A stretch of DNA of 64,000 nt from Bacteroidales bacterium (GTDB lineage: Bacteria; Bacteroidota; Bacteroidia; Bacteroidales; Tenuifilaceae): assembly GCA_028680705.1 (NCBI GenBank), contig JAQUJY010000004.1, forward strand, positions 10,425 to 74,424. The letters run 5' to 3'. Made by a program: the position numbers and the translations under genes. The notes under the pieces are model-generated. The model was given only the letters and a program-made list of their open reading frames with translations, ran no database searches and was not told the origin of the DNA. Below are positions 10,501-20,565 of the stretch, piece by piece; the first letter of the stretch is position 1, and each line of letters starts with the position of its first letter.

Positions 10501-10871
10501 TAATAGTTGGTAAACTTACCTGTTGACCTGTTAAAAAAACTAAGCCCTTCCCAAGTACCAATCCAAAGATTCCCATTAGCATCCTCACATATTGTATTGA
10601 TGTTATTGCTGCAGAGCGATAAACTATCGAGAGGATTATTTCTGTACTTAGTAAATGAATAACCATCGTACCTGTTGAGACCATCCTGCGTACCAACCCA
10701 TAAGAAACCATGCTCATCAACCAGAAGAGTAGACACCCACGACTGCGATAGACCTGACTCAATATTCAGCATCTCAGCCTGTCTTTTACCGTGCAGAGTC
10801 TCTCCCCTAGCGTTTTGAACAATAGGAATAAACAGTAAAAGAATTATATACCACTTTATGAATCCTCTCAT
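7551..10871 (-). CDS. Two-component-type beta-propeller sensor fused to a SpoIIE/PP2C phosphatase
   Basis: 1106 residues. A signal peptide (1-24) precedes about 660 residues of Reg_prop repeats (WVGTQDGLNRYD, WIGTWEGLSFF, WVGSKDGLLLFD and so on), enough for two seven-bladed propellers. A Y_Y_Y Ig-like domain follows (about 715-785, with YMYKLEGFDEDW), then one membrane helix (about 797-815), a short coiled coil and a SpoIIE-type PP2C domain (about 875-1104). Metal-binding aspartates are all present: Asp910 (AIDCTGHG), Asp969/972 (DGMD), Asp1041 (TDGYVDQ), Asp1094/1095. The extracellular half is that of the hybrid two-component sensors that detect glycans in Bacteroides, but the output is Ser/Thr phosphatase rather than histidine kinase. 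It lies 40 bp after the UbiD gene, same strand. Its phosphatase domain is a clear paralogue of the one at 56479-58398. Confidence 0.9.
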   Translation of the reverse strand: MRGFIKWYIILLLFIPIVQNARGETLHGKRQAEMLNIESGLSQSWVSTLLVDEHGFLWVGTQDGLNRYDGYSFTKYRNNPLDSLSLCSNNINTICEDANGNLWIGTWEGLSFFNRSTGKFTNYYHKLSDVKSISSNRIYSVYRDKQGVVWVKTLESLDRFNPESNTFDRFPHFYDPFTNPAFIDGYPIFEDTQGRFWVGSKDGLLLFDRGLGLFKRFSNDPGNINSLSSNNVRDIVEDGKGNIWIATNNGLNRLLDINRGFKRYHRQSDVSNCLLSNEINALYIDTKDVLWIASSKGVCTYKEGAGFSPVSKLVLNPETFSTSITSIAEDKSRVMWMGTFSGLIKLDVKEQKFPLYRKDQQGNNLFGNSMVGAIYEDIDGVLWVGTWNAGLYMLNRKTNGITKYSSQLNSPYKIVSDNIYVIYALLGGDVLIGTRDGVQVYNPLTKSFVDFFKLKGVDASSLFQYNRIYSILQDSDKNIWFGTRMGLFRFDGTTIEQYQHNPSDSTTLTSNEVYCIVQEGNTLWLGTLNGLNRLDISTGKVKRYTKGKVYSRGGLISSDIISLHLDGNDKLWVGTPSGLHVYDQSKDFFTLITEEDGLPNNIIYAIEEDDKGSIWVSTNWGIAKINPFNLSITSYGVSDGLQSYEFNLGASFKSSKGELFFGGISGLNAFFPDSISRSYSTPSLSFTQLEVVTPTQRVIIPLESRTEVIVKHPFSMISFEFAVLDFTHPERNKYMYKLEGFDEDWIPIDHKHFAIFSNIPEGEYTLRVIGANSDGVWNEIGKSISVIIKTQWWRTRYAIFVYGFSLLLFLFIFLRTRTRILRKTSRLLKEREVTMGDMEDQKEELLLQNKNITDSINYAKRIQEALIPSESHFKKILPQSFILLIPKDIVSGDFYWINEIDNRIFVAAIDCTGHGVPGAFMSIIGVELLRNIISVMGINDPAEILNLLDEGIRDTFSKTVNDEASNVKDGMDVSFCVIDKENRTLQFAGAFSNLYLIRDNRLKEIKGQRYTVGFSYDLEKPQFYSYTESIQQNDMIYIFTDGYVDQFGGPEDKKFKFRRFRHLLLSIHRYPLEVQKQQLLGSINQWKGENEQVDDILIIGIKPDLA

Positions 10872-10911
10872 TTCATTGTAGAGAAAAATAATCGAAAAAA
10901 AACTTCAAATT

Positions 10912-12816
10912 CTACTTGGATATTGCGCCATCCTGATTTACAATACCCAAAAACTGTGTTGATGGCGAATCAATAAAACCACCTAAACCTAACCTATCCC
11001 ACATACTATCCACCTTCTGAACTGTCTCCCTGCTCGAAGTAACAATATTTGGCCAATCCCTTTTAAAATTATCACTCTCAATGGTTTTTTGGGTTCCGTC
11101 AATAAAAAGGCAAGCAAACCTTACATCATCACATTCGGCATAAAAGCAATCACGTTCCGGATCTACATTTCCTGCTGTATACCAAGCTACAATTGGTATT
11201 CTATCTAAAGGTATTTCCTTGTCAACAATAACTATTATTTTAGGTAAACTCTCACCTAGTACACCTACAATGCTTTGCGCGAGAGCACGTACAACGCCAC
11301 CGTTTGATTTATCAATAGAGATTATAACTACTGATATCCCTTCACTCAACAAACTTACATTAAAGTCAGATAATCCCTCCGAAACTTGCTTAAGATGGGC
11401 AGAAACTTTCTCGGGATCCAAAACTATAGACTCAACTCCTATACTTTGCTCTTCGCTAAACTTTACTGTAGCATCAATTAATATTTTCCCTCCAATAGCA
11501 GGTTTATTGGATGAGTGGTCAAGTATATCTAAAGGTCCACGACTAATCAAGGTATCATATAAAGGATTATAATTTTTTGTAATAGCCCTTGCCACATCCT
11601 TGGTACAATGAACATCCACATCAGAATCGGTAACTATCATTATTTTATTAAACATCATTTGCCCTGCTCCCCAAAGACCATGGCCAACCTTATAAGCCTG
11701 CCCCGGATACGATTTTTCAATCTTTACTATCGCAATATTATGGGCAACGCCCTCTTCAGGCAAATTCATATCAACCACTTCTGGTAGCATTGCAATTTTA
11801 ATGGGGCTTATAAATATTCTTTCAGTTGCTCTAGCCATGTACTTATCCTCCATAGGGGGCACACCTACAATTGTAGCAGGATATATTGCATTACGCTTGT
11901 GAGTAATACACGTTACATGAAACCGAGGATACCAATCGGCAAGCGAGTAAAACCCCGTATGATCACCAAAGGGGCCTTCCCAAGCAAGATCATCACTGGG
12001 GTCAACATATCCCTCTATCACAATGTCGGCATCGTAGGGTACCTCAATATCAACCGTAATACCTTTTACCAGCCTAACCTTTTTGTTTCTTAAAAAACCT
12101 GCAAGTATATATTCATCGATATTGTCTGGCAAGGGAGCTGTAGCGGCATACGTATATACTGGATCTCCTCCTAATGCTACGGCTATTGGCATTTTCTTGC
12201 CAAGTTTTTTGTACTCATTGAAATGCCTTGCCCCTGTTTTGTGCCTATGCCAGTGCATACCCGTTAGCGCTTCGGTAAAAACCTGCATTCTATACATTCC
12301 TACATTCCTTATTCCTGTGTTGGGATCTTTGGTATTTACCATGGGTAAAGTAACAAACCTTCCACCATCATACGGCCAGCTTTTAAGAATAGGGAGAATA
12401 CTTAAATCGGGTTCACGATGCACAACCTCCTGACACTCGCCCCTCCCTGAAACAGTTTGAGGGAACCACTTGGCAACACGATTTAGTGTTGGGAGTATTT
12501 TTAGTTTCGATGTAAGCGAATGCCTAGGATGTGTAAGATGCTTAAAAAGTTCCTCGATTTTAGCGGCAGCGGAATCAAGGTTAAAAACTCCAAGTGCCAA
12601 AGCTATACGCTCATCTGAGCCAAAAGCATTTATTAGTACAGGAAAATCTGTCCCAGTATTCTCAAACAGCAATGCTTTGCCACCATCTTGTTGCTTACTG
12701 ATTCTATCAGTAACTTCGGCAATCTCGTAGATAGGATCAACATACTCTTTTACCCTAACTAACTGTCCTTTGCTATCTAAAGTTTTAACAAAATTATCTA
12801 ATCCACTAAATGGCAT
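10912..12816 (-). CDS. UbiD-family prenylated-FMN decarboxylase
   Basis: 634 residues, UbiD family (non-oxidative decarboxylation of unsaturated or aromatic acids using prenyl-FMN). The N-terminal motif ENTGTDFPVLINAFGS, the central GMYRMQVF and TGMHWHRHKTGARH (cofactor binding) and the DADIVIEGYVDP segment with the acidic residues expected near the active site are all visible. In Bacteroidota, proteins of this length are often annotated as menaquinone-pathway decarboxylases. That role is plausible for this organism but is inference, since no other men/mqn gene or ubiX adjoins. It is cytoplasmic. The propeller-phosphatase gene follows 40 bp downstream and could be co-transcribed. Confidence 0.88.
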   Translation of the reverse strand: MPFSGLDNFVKTLDSKGQLVRVKEYVDPIYEIAEVTDRISKQQDGGKALLFENTGTDFPVLINAFGSDERIALALGVFNLDSAAAKIEELFKHLTHPRHSLTSKLKILPTLNRVAKWFPQTVSGRGECQEVVHREPDLSILPILKSWPYDGGRFVTLPMVNTKDPNTGIRNVGMYRMQVFTEALTGMHWHRHKTGARHFNEYKKLGKKMPIAVALGGDPVYTYAATAPLPDNIDEYILAGFLRNKKVRLVKGITVDIEVPYDADIVIEGYVDPSDDLAWEGPFGDHTGFYSLADWYPRFHVTCITHKRNAIYPATIVGVPPMEDKYMARATERIFISPIKIAMLPEVVDMNLPEEGVAHNIAIVKIEKSYPGQAYKVGHGLWGAGQMMFNKIMIVTDSDVDVHCTKDVARAITKNYNPLYDTLISRGPLDILDHSSNKPAIGGKILIDATVKFSEEQSIGVESIVLDPEKVSAHLKQVSEGLSDFNVSLLSEGISVVIISIDKSNGGVVRALAQSIVGVLGESLPKIIVIVDKEIPLDRIPIVAWYTAGNVDPERDCFYAECDDVRFACLFIDGTQKTIESDNFKRDWPNIVTSSRETVQKVDSMWDRLGLGGFIDSPSTQFLGIVNQDGAISK

Positions 12817-12852
12817 GTTTGTTCACAGTTAATAAGAGGTGAATATACAAAA

Positions 12853-12883
12853 AAGGGCTCAACCTTTTTATAGTTGAGCCCTT
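12853..12883 (-). terminator. Intrinsic terminator of enolase
   Basis: An 11-bp perfect stem, AAGGGCTCAAC (12853-12863) with GTTGAGCCCTT (12873-12883), and a 9-nt loop. Read on the minus strand it is followed by a run of T. It lies 20 bp after the enolase stop and separates enolase from ubiD. Confidence 0.85.
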
Positions 12884-12902
12884 AAAAATACAGTGATTTT
12901 TG

Positions 12903-14271
<1,369 letters not shown>

Positions 14272-14298
14272 CTATAGAGTAGTACTATTTAGAGATTG

Positions 14299-14916
14299 CT
14301 ATTCTGCATCCTCTTTCTTTTCGTCCGTATCTTTCTCGCCTTTGGCTTCAGTCGATTTAGGAGATTCAACAGTTTCACTCTTAACCTCTTTTACTTTTTC
14401 AACTGCTTCTTTTTTCTTTTCCTTAACCTCTGCGTCGGGGCTTTTTACTTCAGCAGTAACGTCATCAATAACTTTAGGCTCATCAGTTTTACCTGCTTTA
14501 CCTCTACGTGTGCGTTTTGCTTGCGGTTTTTCCGATTTAGTTTCGGATACGTAAGTTGTATTGTAGTCAACTAGCTCAATGATGCACATCTCAGCATTAT
14601 CGCCAAGACGAGTACCCGTTTTAAGAATACGCGTATATCCACCTGGTCTATCGCCTACTTTTACAGCTACATCACGGAAAAGCTCTGCAACTATTGCCTT
14701 ATCTTTTAAATGAGAAAACACTACTCTTCTTGAGTGAGTGGTGTCACTTTTACTCTTAGTAATTAGCGGCTCCACATAAATCCTTAGTGCTTTAGCTTTA
14801 GCAACTGTAGTGTTTATGCGCTTATGCTTAATTAGCGAACCCGCCATATTTGAAAGCATTGACTTACGGTGTGAAGATGTCCTGCTTAAGTGATTAAATT
14901 TCTTATTGTGTCGCAT
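14299..14916 (-). CDS. rplQ: 50S ribosomal protein L17 with long charged C-terminal tail
   Basis: bL17, a large-subunit protein near the peptide exit tunnel. The conserved core ([20 protein letters not shown], ending around residue 122 with CIIELVDYN) is complete. It continues with about 80 residues of low-complexity Lys/Glu/Ser/Thr/Pro sequence ending in EKKEDAE, so the protein has 205 residues against about 120-130 in most bacteria. Extended L17 tails occur in Bacteroidota. The gene is last in the ribosomal cluster, 5 bp after rpoA, with a terminator behind it. Confidence 0.97.
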   Translation of the reverse strand: MRHNKKFNHLSRTSSHRKSMLSNMAGSLIKHKRINTTVAKAKALRIYVEPLITKSKSDTTHSRRVVFSHLKDKAIVAELFRDVAVKVGDRPGGYTRILKTGTRLGDNAEMCIIELVDYNTTYVSETKSEKPQAKRTRRGKAGKTDEPKVIDDVTAEVKSPDAEVKEKKKEAVEKVKEVKSETVESPKSTEAKGEKDTDEKKEDAE

Positions 14917-14921
14917 CGTAA

Positions 14922-15914
14922 TTATTCCTTGTCAAGTTTGTACTTTGTTGTATCCATACTGAAAGTTAAATTCATACCTTCCAGAAGGTCTTCAAGTTCG
15001 GTGAGCGATTTCTTTCCAAAGTTTCTGAACTTCAACAAATCGTTCTTATTAAACTTAACCAAGTCTCCTAATGAATCAACATCGGCAGCTTTGAGGCAGT
15101 TAAGCGCTCTAACCGATAGGTCGAGATCAACCAACTTGGTTTTAAGCAACTGGCGCATGTGGAGAACCTCTTCGTCGAACTCGTCATGTGCGTACTTATC
15201 ATCCGAGTCAAGAGTAATCTTTTCGTCGGAGAAAAGCATGAAGTGATGAATCAAAATTTTAGCTGCTTCCTTAAGGGCATCCTTAGGATGAATACTTCCA
15301 TCAGTAAGAATTTCGAAGATCAACTTCTCATAGTCGGTCTTTTGCTCAACTCTGAAGTTTTCTATCTCATACTTTACATTTTTAATAGGTGTATGGATTG
15401 AGTCAATAGGAATAATGCCAAACTCCACATCTTCTTCCTTATTTTCTTCAGCGGGAACATAGCCTCTACCCTTGCGGACAGTAACTTGAATGTCAAATTT
15501 AACATCTGGCTCCATCCTGCAGATCACAAAATCAGGGTTAAGCACTTTGAATCCGGTTAGGAAATTCGAAAGGAATCCTGCCTTAAACTCATTCTGTCCT
15601 GCTATTGAAATTGAAGCCTTTTCTTCCTCAATATCCTCTACAATTCTTTCGAATCGAATTTGTTTGAGGTTGAGAATAATCTCAGGTAGGTCCTCCACAA
15701 CTCCAGGTATAACTGAAAATTCGTGGTCGACACCTGATATCTTGATGGAAGTGATAGCAAACCCTTCAAGTGACGATAGTAAAATTCGCCTTAAAGAGTT
15801 ACCCACTGTAATTCCATAGCCTGGCTCAAGTGGACGAAACTCAAATCTACCAAAAGTTTCAGTAGAGTCGAGCATAATTACCTTATCGGGTTTTTGAAAT
15901 GCCAGAATTGCCAT
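14922..15914 (-). CDS. rpoA: DNA-directed RNA polymerase alpha subunit
   Basis: 330 residues. The N-terminal dimerisation/assembly domain contains [26 protein letters not shown]-type sequence (split here: [25 protein letters not shown]). The C-terminal domain (about 255-320) has the helix-hairpin-helix motif [16 protein letters not shown] that contacts DNA and activators. It lies between rpsD and rplQ, the usual alpha-operon order, and 5 bp before rplQ. Length and motifs are standard. Confidence 0.99.
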   Translation of the reverse strand: MAILAFQKPDKVIMLDSTETFGRFEFRPLEPGYGITVGNSLRRILLSSLEGFAITSIKISGVDHEFSVIPGVVEDLPEIILNLKQIRFERIVEDIEEEKASISIAGQNEFKAGFLSNFLTGFKVLNPDFVICRMEPDVKFDIQVTVRKGRGYVPAEENKEEDVEFGIIPIDSIHTPIKNVKYEIENFRVEQKTDYEKLIFEILTDGSIHPKDALKEAAKILIHHFMLFSDEKITLDSDDKYAHDEFDEEVLHMRQLLKTKLVDLDLSVRALNCLKAADVDSLGDLVKFNKNDLLKFRNFGKKSLTELEDLLEGMNLTFSMDTTKYKLDKE

Positions 15915-15926
15915 TCGGTTTATATT

Positions 15927-16535
15927 TTACTTGGAGTATAGTTCAACAATAAGCTGTTCCTTAATATTCTCAGGAATATCGGAACGCTCCGGATTATTTA
16001 AATATTTGCCTGCAAACTGTTCTTTGTCCCACTCCAGCCACGAGTATTTGGTGTGCCTTTCGGAGATTAAAGACTCAGTTATAGTCTCAAGTGATTTTGA
16101 TTTTTCTCTAACGCCAACTAAATCACCTCCCTTTAATGAATACGATGGGATATTAACCACGCTACCATTAACGGTAATATGCCTATGGCTAACAAGTTGA
16201 CGAGCAGCTGAACGTGTTGGAGCAATCCCCAAACGGAACACGACATTATCGAGCCTTGTCTCTAGCAACTGGAGAAGTATTTCGCCAGTTACTCCTTTCA
16301 TACGCTCAGCCTTTTTAAACGTATTAAAAAACTGCTTCTCAAGAAGCCCATAGGTAAACTTAGCTTTTTGTTTCTCAAGTAACTGAGTACCGTACTCCGA
16401 TACTTTTTTACGCCTTTTAGTTTGCCCATGCATTCCTGGGGGATAATTCTTCTTTTCTAGAACCTTATCGGGCCCAAAAATAGGCTCCCCTAACTTCCTT
16501 GCAATTCTAGTGGTTGGTCCAGTATATCTTGCCAT
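15927..16535 (-). CDS. rpsD: 30S ribosomal protein S4
   Basis: uS4, 202 residues, a primary 16S rRNA binder that nucleates small-subunit assembly. It opens [18 protein letters not shown] and carries the S4 RNA-binding domain ([20 protein letters not shown], then HITVNG). No N-terminal CxxC zinc motif, so it is the zinc-free form. It lies 12 bp before rpoA. In E. coli, S4 represses the alpha operon translationally; whether that holds here cannot be seen. Confidence 0.99.
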   Translation of the reverse strand: MARYTGPTTRIARKLGEPIFGPDKVLEKKNYPPGMHGQTKRRKKVSEYGTQLLEKQKAKFTYGLLEKQFFNTFKKAERMKGVTGEILLQLLETRLDNVVFRLGIAPTRSAARQLVSHRHITVNGSVVNIPSYSLKGGDLVGVREKSKSLETITESLISERHTKYSWLEWDKEQFAGKYLNNPERSDIPENIKEQLIVELYSK

Positions 16536-16575
16536 TCCTCTTTAGTTTTATTATTCTGTGAAAACACCTCGGCAA

Positions 16576-16965
16576 TTACACTCTCCTCCGCTTAGGAGGG
16601 CGACAGCCGTTGTGTGGTAATGGGGTTACATCAACTATCTCAGTTACTTCAATGCCAGCAGAATGGATTGTTCGTATTGCTGATTCACGTCCTGAACCGG
16701 GTCCTTTAACGTAAACTTTCACCTTACGTAGACCTAGATCGAATGCTACTTTTGCACAATCACCAGCAGCAGTTTGAGCTGCATAAGGGGTATTCTTTTT
16801 CGAACCTCTAAATCCCATCTTGCCAGAAGATGACCATGAAATCACCTGTCCTGTACCATTAGTAAGAGTAACGATAATATTATTGAATGAAGAATGAATA
16901 TGAGCCATTCCCTGTGCTTCAACCTTTACAACTCTCTTTTTTGCTGATCCTGTTTTCTTTGCCAT
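16576..16965 (-). CDS. rpsK: 30S ribosomal protein S11
   Basis: uS11, 129 residues, on the 30S platform. Signatures: [42 protein letters not shown] and the C-terminal [16 protein letters not shown]. It sits 10 bp after rpsM in the normal order rpsM-rpsK-rpsD-rpoA. Confidence 0.99.
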   Translation of the reverse strand: MAKKTGSAKKRVVKVEAQGMAHIHSSFNNIIVTLTNGTGQVISWSSSGKMGFRGSKKNTPYAAQTAAGDCAKVAFDLGLRKVKVYVKGPGSGRESAIRTIHSAGIEVTEIVDVTPLPHNGCRPPKRRRV

Positions 16966-16975
16966 AATCTATAAT

Positions 16976-17353
16976 CTATTTAGTAGCTTTCTTCTTGTTG
17001 GCAACGGTTTTCTTTCTGCCCTTACGGGTTCTCGCATTGTTCTTGGTACTCTGACCCCTTACAGGCAATCCAATACGATGACGAATACCTCTATAGCACC
17101 CAATATCCATCAAGCGCTTTATATTCAGTTGAACCGATGAACGAAGTTCACCTTCAACTTTATGGTTTTCATTAAGAACACTACGAATTTTATTGATATC
17201 GTCGTCGTTCCATTCGCTTACTTTGGCGTTTATGTCAACACCTGCGCCTTCAAGAATTTTGCGCGCACTGCTTCGCCCAATACCAAATATATAGGTAAGA
17301 GCTACTTCGCCTCGCTTGTTCTTGGGTAAATCAACACCTACTATACGTGCCAT
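16976..17353 (-). CDS. rpsM: 30S ribosomal protein S13
   Basis: uS13, 125 residues, at the 30S head where it contacts the P-site tRNA and the large subunit. It opens [20 protein letters not shown], has [14 protein letters not shown] and the C-terminal [20 protein letters not shown] motif, and ends in a basic lysine-rich tail. It follows rpmJ by 39 bp. Confidence 0.99.
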   Translation of the reverse strand: MARIVGVDLPKNKRGEVALTYIFGIGRSSARKILEGAGVDINAKVSEWNDDDINKIRSVLNENHKVEGELRSSVQLNIKRLMDIGCYRGIRHRIGLPVRGQSTKNNARTRKGRKKTVANKKKATK

Positions 17354-17392
17354 ATTATTTCCTTAAAAAAATTAGGGTACAAAGTTAATAAA

Positions 17393-17509
17393 TTATCCTT
17401 GGCGTTGTTTAAACTTCGGATTTTTTTTGTTAATCACGTACAAACGCCCTTTGCGCTTTACAATTATACAATCGTCACTGCGCTTTTTAACTGATGTTCT
17501 TACTTTCAT
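17393..17509 (-). CDS. rpmJ: 50S ribosomal protein L36 (zinc-free type)
   Basis: A 38-codon gene between infA and rpsM. Translated by hand from the ATG at 17509 to TAA at 17393: it opens [14 protein letters not shown] and ends NPKFKQRQG, the bL36 signature. The canonical zinc ligands are Cys, Cys, Cys, His. Here they are Ser11, Cys14, Asn27 and Phe33, so only one cysteine survives and zinc cannot be bound. It is the C-minus form, which is normal in many Bacteroidota. Confidence 0.97.
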   Translation of the reverse strand: MKVRTSVKKRSDDCIIVKRKGRLYVINKKNPKFKQRQG

Positions 17510-17532
17510 CGTTACTTATTATTATCAATTAA

Positions 17533-17751
17533 CTATTTATAACGGAAAGTTATGCGACCCTTGGTCAAGTCATAAGGTGACATTTCAACCTTAACCTTAT
17601 CACCTGGCAGAATTTTGATATAATGCATACGCATTTTACCTGAAATATGGGCAGTAATTACATGTCCATTTTCTAACTCTACCCTAAACATTGCATTTGA
17701 TAGGGCTTCAATAATAATTCCGTCTCTCTCTATGGCAGATTGTTTGGCCAT
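17533..17751 (-). CDS. infA: Translation initiation factor IF-1
   Basis: 72 residues, a single S1-like OB fold that blocks the 30S A site during initiation. It opens [17 protein letters not shown] and has [20 protein letters not shown] and [18 protein letters not shown]. Length and motifs are textbook. It sits between map and rpmJ, the usual position. Confidence 0.99.
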   Translation of the reverse strand: MAKQSAIERDGIIIEALSNAMFRVELENGHVITAHISGKMRMHYIKILPGDKVKVEMSPYDLTKGRITFRYK

Positions 17752-17766
17752 ATTACAACTTAAGTT

Positions 17767-18543
17767 TTATTTTAATTCATAGAACTCCTCAATGTACTTG
17801 AAGGTTGATAGCACATTGGCTTTCTCCTTCTGTACAACTACCGTGAGCTCAAAATGAGCCGAGGGTTTTCTATCGTATGTTCTAATAGTCCATCCATCGT
17901 CCTCTTGGTAGATATTCTTTGTTCCAAGGTTTATCATTGGTTCAATGCAAATTGCCATTCCTGATCGCAACTTAGGTCCTTTCCCTTTATTCCCATAATT
18001 TGGGACTTCGGGTCTCTCGTGCATTTCTTTGCCAATTCCGTGTCCAACTAACTCACGAACAACCGAAAATCCATTAGACTCGGCATGTCTCTGAACTGCG
18101 TGCGATATATCGCCTACCCTATTGCCATCAATAGCCATCTCAATTCCCTTATAAAGACTCTCCTCAGTTACCTTTAAAAGTTTTTTTACAGGGTCAGAGA
18201 TTGGTGGAACAGCAAAACTATAAGCAGAATCGCCATAAAGACCTTTATACTTTGTTCCGCAGTCAACAGAAACAATATCACCTTCTTTAAGTTCGTACTT
18301 AGACGGAATTCCATGAACAACCTCGCTATTTATAGAAATACAGAGAGTATTGGGATATCCATTGAATCCTAAAAACCCTGGAACAGCCCCATGATCTCTT
18401 ATGAACTGTTCTGCTATGCTATCGAGTTCAAGGGTTGAGACTCCTGGTTTAATATTCTTCCCTACCTCAGCCAGAGTGCGCGATACTAAATCGGCATTCT
18501 GTTTAAGGATATCAATCTCTTCTTCCGTCTTTATATTATGCAT
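17767..18543 (-). CDS. map: Type I methionine aminopeptidase
   Basis: Removes the initiator methionine from nascent proteins. 258 residues from ATG at 18543; a TTG two codons earlier is also in frame and was not chosen. Metal ligands of the pita-bread fold are present: Asp in SVDCGTKY and YGDSAYSF, His in LVGHGIGKEMHE, Glu in CIEPMIN and HFELTVVV. The catalytic His lies in SEVVHGIPS. It begins 25 bp after the secY stop and continues into infA. Confidence 0.98.
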   Translation of the reverse strand: MHNIKTEEEIDILKQNADLVSRTLAEVGKNIKPGVSTLELDSIAEQFIRDHGAVPGFLGFNGYPNTLCISINSEVVHGIPSKYELKEGDIVSVDCGTKYKGLYGDSAYSFAVPPISDPVKKLLKVTEESLYKGIEMAIDGNRVGDISHAVQRHAESNGFSVVRELVGHGIGKEMHERPEVPNYGNKGKGPKLRSGMAICIEPMINLGTKNIYQEDDGWTIRTYDRKPSAHFELTVVVQKEKANVLSTFKYIEEFYELK

Positions 18544-18568
18544 TACCAAAAGAACTTATGCTGGAACA

Positions 18569-19897
18569 TTACATTCCAGACTTTCCTTTAATCCTTCCTG
18601 TTTTCATCAATCCATCATAGTGTCTCATCAGCAAGTGACTCTCAATTTGCTGGAGAGTATCAAGTACAACACCTACTAAAATAAGTAATGAAGTACCTCC
18701 AAAAAACTGGGCAAATTGATTGTTAACACCCAATATTCTGGCAAATGCTGGTAGAATAGCAATTAATGCAAGAAAAATGGAACCTGGGAGTGTAATTTTC
18801 GACATGATATTATCGAGAAATTCAACTGTTTTACGTCCTGGTTTTACCCCTGGGATAAAGCCTCCATTCTTCTTCATATCCTCAGCCATTTGGTTAGGAT
18901 TGATGGTAACAGCAGTGTAAAAATACGTAAAAGCAATGATGAGCAAGGCAAACGTAAAGTTATACCAAAAACCGGTAAAATCTGAAAAAGCAGCCGCAAT
19001 ACCAGTAGTAGCACTTGTGTCAAAACTTGCAAGCATCATTGGGAGAAACATTAGTGCCTGTGCAAAAATGATAGGCATTACACCAGCAGAGTTAACCTTT
19101 AAAGGTATGTACTGGCGAACACCACCATACTGCTTGTTGCCAACTATCCTCTTAGCATACTGAACAGGAATCCTTCGGGTTCCCTGAACTAGCAGTATTG
19201 AGAACATGAAAACAACGAACAATATAACCATTTCTACAAGGAACATAACAAGTCCTCCGGCCATTTCCTCTGCTCTTTGAAAAAACTCAGCCGCTAAAGC
19301 AAAGGGTAGTCGTGCAATTATACCAATCATAATGATCAGTGAAATACCGTTTCCAATTCCCTTATCAGTAATTTTTTCACCAAGCCACATGATGAACATT
19401 GTACCTGCAATAAGGATAATTGTTGAGGAGATTGTAAAGTACACTCCTGTAAGAGCAAATGCGCTTGTTGGTAGTTGTGCATGAAGGTTAGCAAGATAAG
19501 CAGGCGCCTGAAGAACAAGAATAATTACCGTAAGATAACGGGTTATCTGGTTAATCTTTCTGCGTCCGCTCTCTCCCTCTTTCTGCAACCGCTGAAAGTA
19601 AGGAAGTGCAATACCTAGCAACTGTACAACAATTGAGGCCGAGATGTAAGGCATGATACCAAGGGCAAAAATAGATGCATTACTAAATGCTCCTCCCGAG
19701 AACATGTCCAAAAGGCCCATTATACCATCTGATGTCTGGCTTTTAAGGGCTGTCAACTCAGCGGGGTTAATACCTGGAAGTACAACAAAACTTCCTAAAC
19801 GATAAATCAGTAGAATACCCAAAGTATAAAAGATCCGATTTCTCAAATCTTCTATCTTAAAGATATTCTTTAGGGTTTCAAAAAAAGATTTCATCAA
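18569..19897 (-). CDS. secY: Protein translocase subunit SecY
   Basis: 442 residues, ten membrane helices, the channel of the Sec translocon in the inner membrane. Signatures: RIFYTLGILLIYRLGSFVVLPG near the N-terminus (given here only in part: YRLGSFVVLPGI), the plug-region LDMFSGGAFSN, GIMPYISASIVVQLL, and the C-terminal loop EDMKKNGGFIPGVKPGR that contacts SecA or the ribosome. It starts one base after the rplO stop, as in the usual rplO-secY pair. Confidence 0.99.
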   Translation of the reverse strand: MMKSFFETLKNIFKIEDLRNRIFYTLGILLIYRLGSFVVLPGINPAELTALKSQTSDGIMGLLDMFSGGAFSNASIFALGIMPYISASIVVQLLGIALPYFQRLQKEGESGRRKINQITRYLTVIILVLQAPAYLANLHAQLPTSAFALTGVYFTISSTIILIAGTMFIMWLGEKITDKGIGNGISLIIMIGIIARLPFALAAEFFQRAEEMAGGLVMFLVEMVILFVVFMFSILLVQGTRRIPVQYAKRIVGNKQYGGVRQYIPLKVNSAGVMPIIFAQALMFLPMMLASFDTSATTGIAAAFSDFTGFWYNFTFALLIIAFTYFYTAVTINPNQMAEDMKKNGGFIPGVKPGRKTVEFLDNIMSKITLPGSIFLALIAILPAFARILGVNNQFAQFFGGTSLLILVGVVLDTLQQIESHLLMRHYDGLMKTGRIKGKSGM

Positions 19898-19898
19898 A

Positions 19899-20345
19899 TT
19901 ATAGTTTTACGGCTGTTCCCTGCACTGCTTCAATTGCTTCTACTGCTTTTTTCGAGAAGGCATGAGCCTTAACCTCTACCTTGGATGTTAATGTTCCATT
20001 ACCAAGAATCTTAACTAGGTCGTTCTTCGAAAGATACCCAGCATCGATTAAAGTTTGTGCGTCAATTGAAGTAATTCCACGCTTGTCTGCCAGTGTTTGT
20101 AAAACATCAATATTGATTGCTTTATACTCTTTGCGAAACGGATTTTTAAATCCAAATTTGGGAAGTCGTCGTTGCATAGGCATCTGTCCCCCTTCAAATC
20201 CGAATTTTTTGGAGTACCCTGAGCGCGATTTGGCGCCCTTGTGCCCCTTAGTTGATGTTCCACCATATCCAGATCCTTGTCCACGGCCAATTCTCTTGTC
20301 CTTATGGGTCGATCCGCTGGCGGGTTTTAGGTTGTGAAGTTCCAT
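19899..20345 (-). CDS. rplO: 50S ribosomal protein L15
   Basis: uL15, 148 residues. It opens MELHNLKPASGSTHKDKRIG and has the glycine/arginine-rich GRGQGSGYGGTSTKGHKGAK stretch that threads into 23S rRNA, followed by GFEGGQMPMQRRLPKFGF. It sits between rpmD and secY. Confidence 0.99.
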   Translation of the reverse strand: MELHNLKPASGSTHKDKRIGRGQGSGYGGTSTKGHKGAKSRSGYSKKFGFEGGQMPMQRRLPKFGFKNPFRKEYKAINIDVLQTLADKRGITSIDAQTLIDAGYLSKNDLVKILGNGTLTSKVEVKAHAFSKKAVEAIEAVQGTAVKL

Positions 20346-20377
20346 ATCTTAATCACCGTTATAAAGGTTTCTAATCG

Positions 20378-20554
20378 CTATTGTTCTATACGAACAAGGT
20401 GTTTAACTTTCTCTACCATACCAAGAACATCGGGTGTTCCCTCACGCTCTACAGTGTGGTTAATTCTTCGAAGGCCAAGGGTATCTAATGTTGCCCTTTG
20501 ACGTTTGTTCGAGCCTATTCTGCTCTTAACTTGTGTAATTTTTATCTTTGCCAT
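20378..20554 (-). CDS. rpmD: 50S ribosomal protein L30
   Basis: A 58-codon gene between rpsE and rplO. Translated by hand from ATG at 20554 to TAG at 20378: it opens [20 protein letters not shown], continues [14 protein letters not shown] and ends [10 protein letters not shown], the uL30 pattern. It begins 11 bp after the rpsE stop. Confidence 0.97.
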   Translation of the reverse strand: MAKIKITQVKSRIGSNKRQRATLDTLGLRRINHTVEREGTPDVLGMVEKVKHLVRIEQ

Positions 20555-20565
20555 ATCTCCGAATT

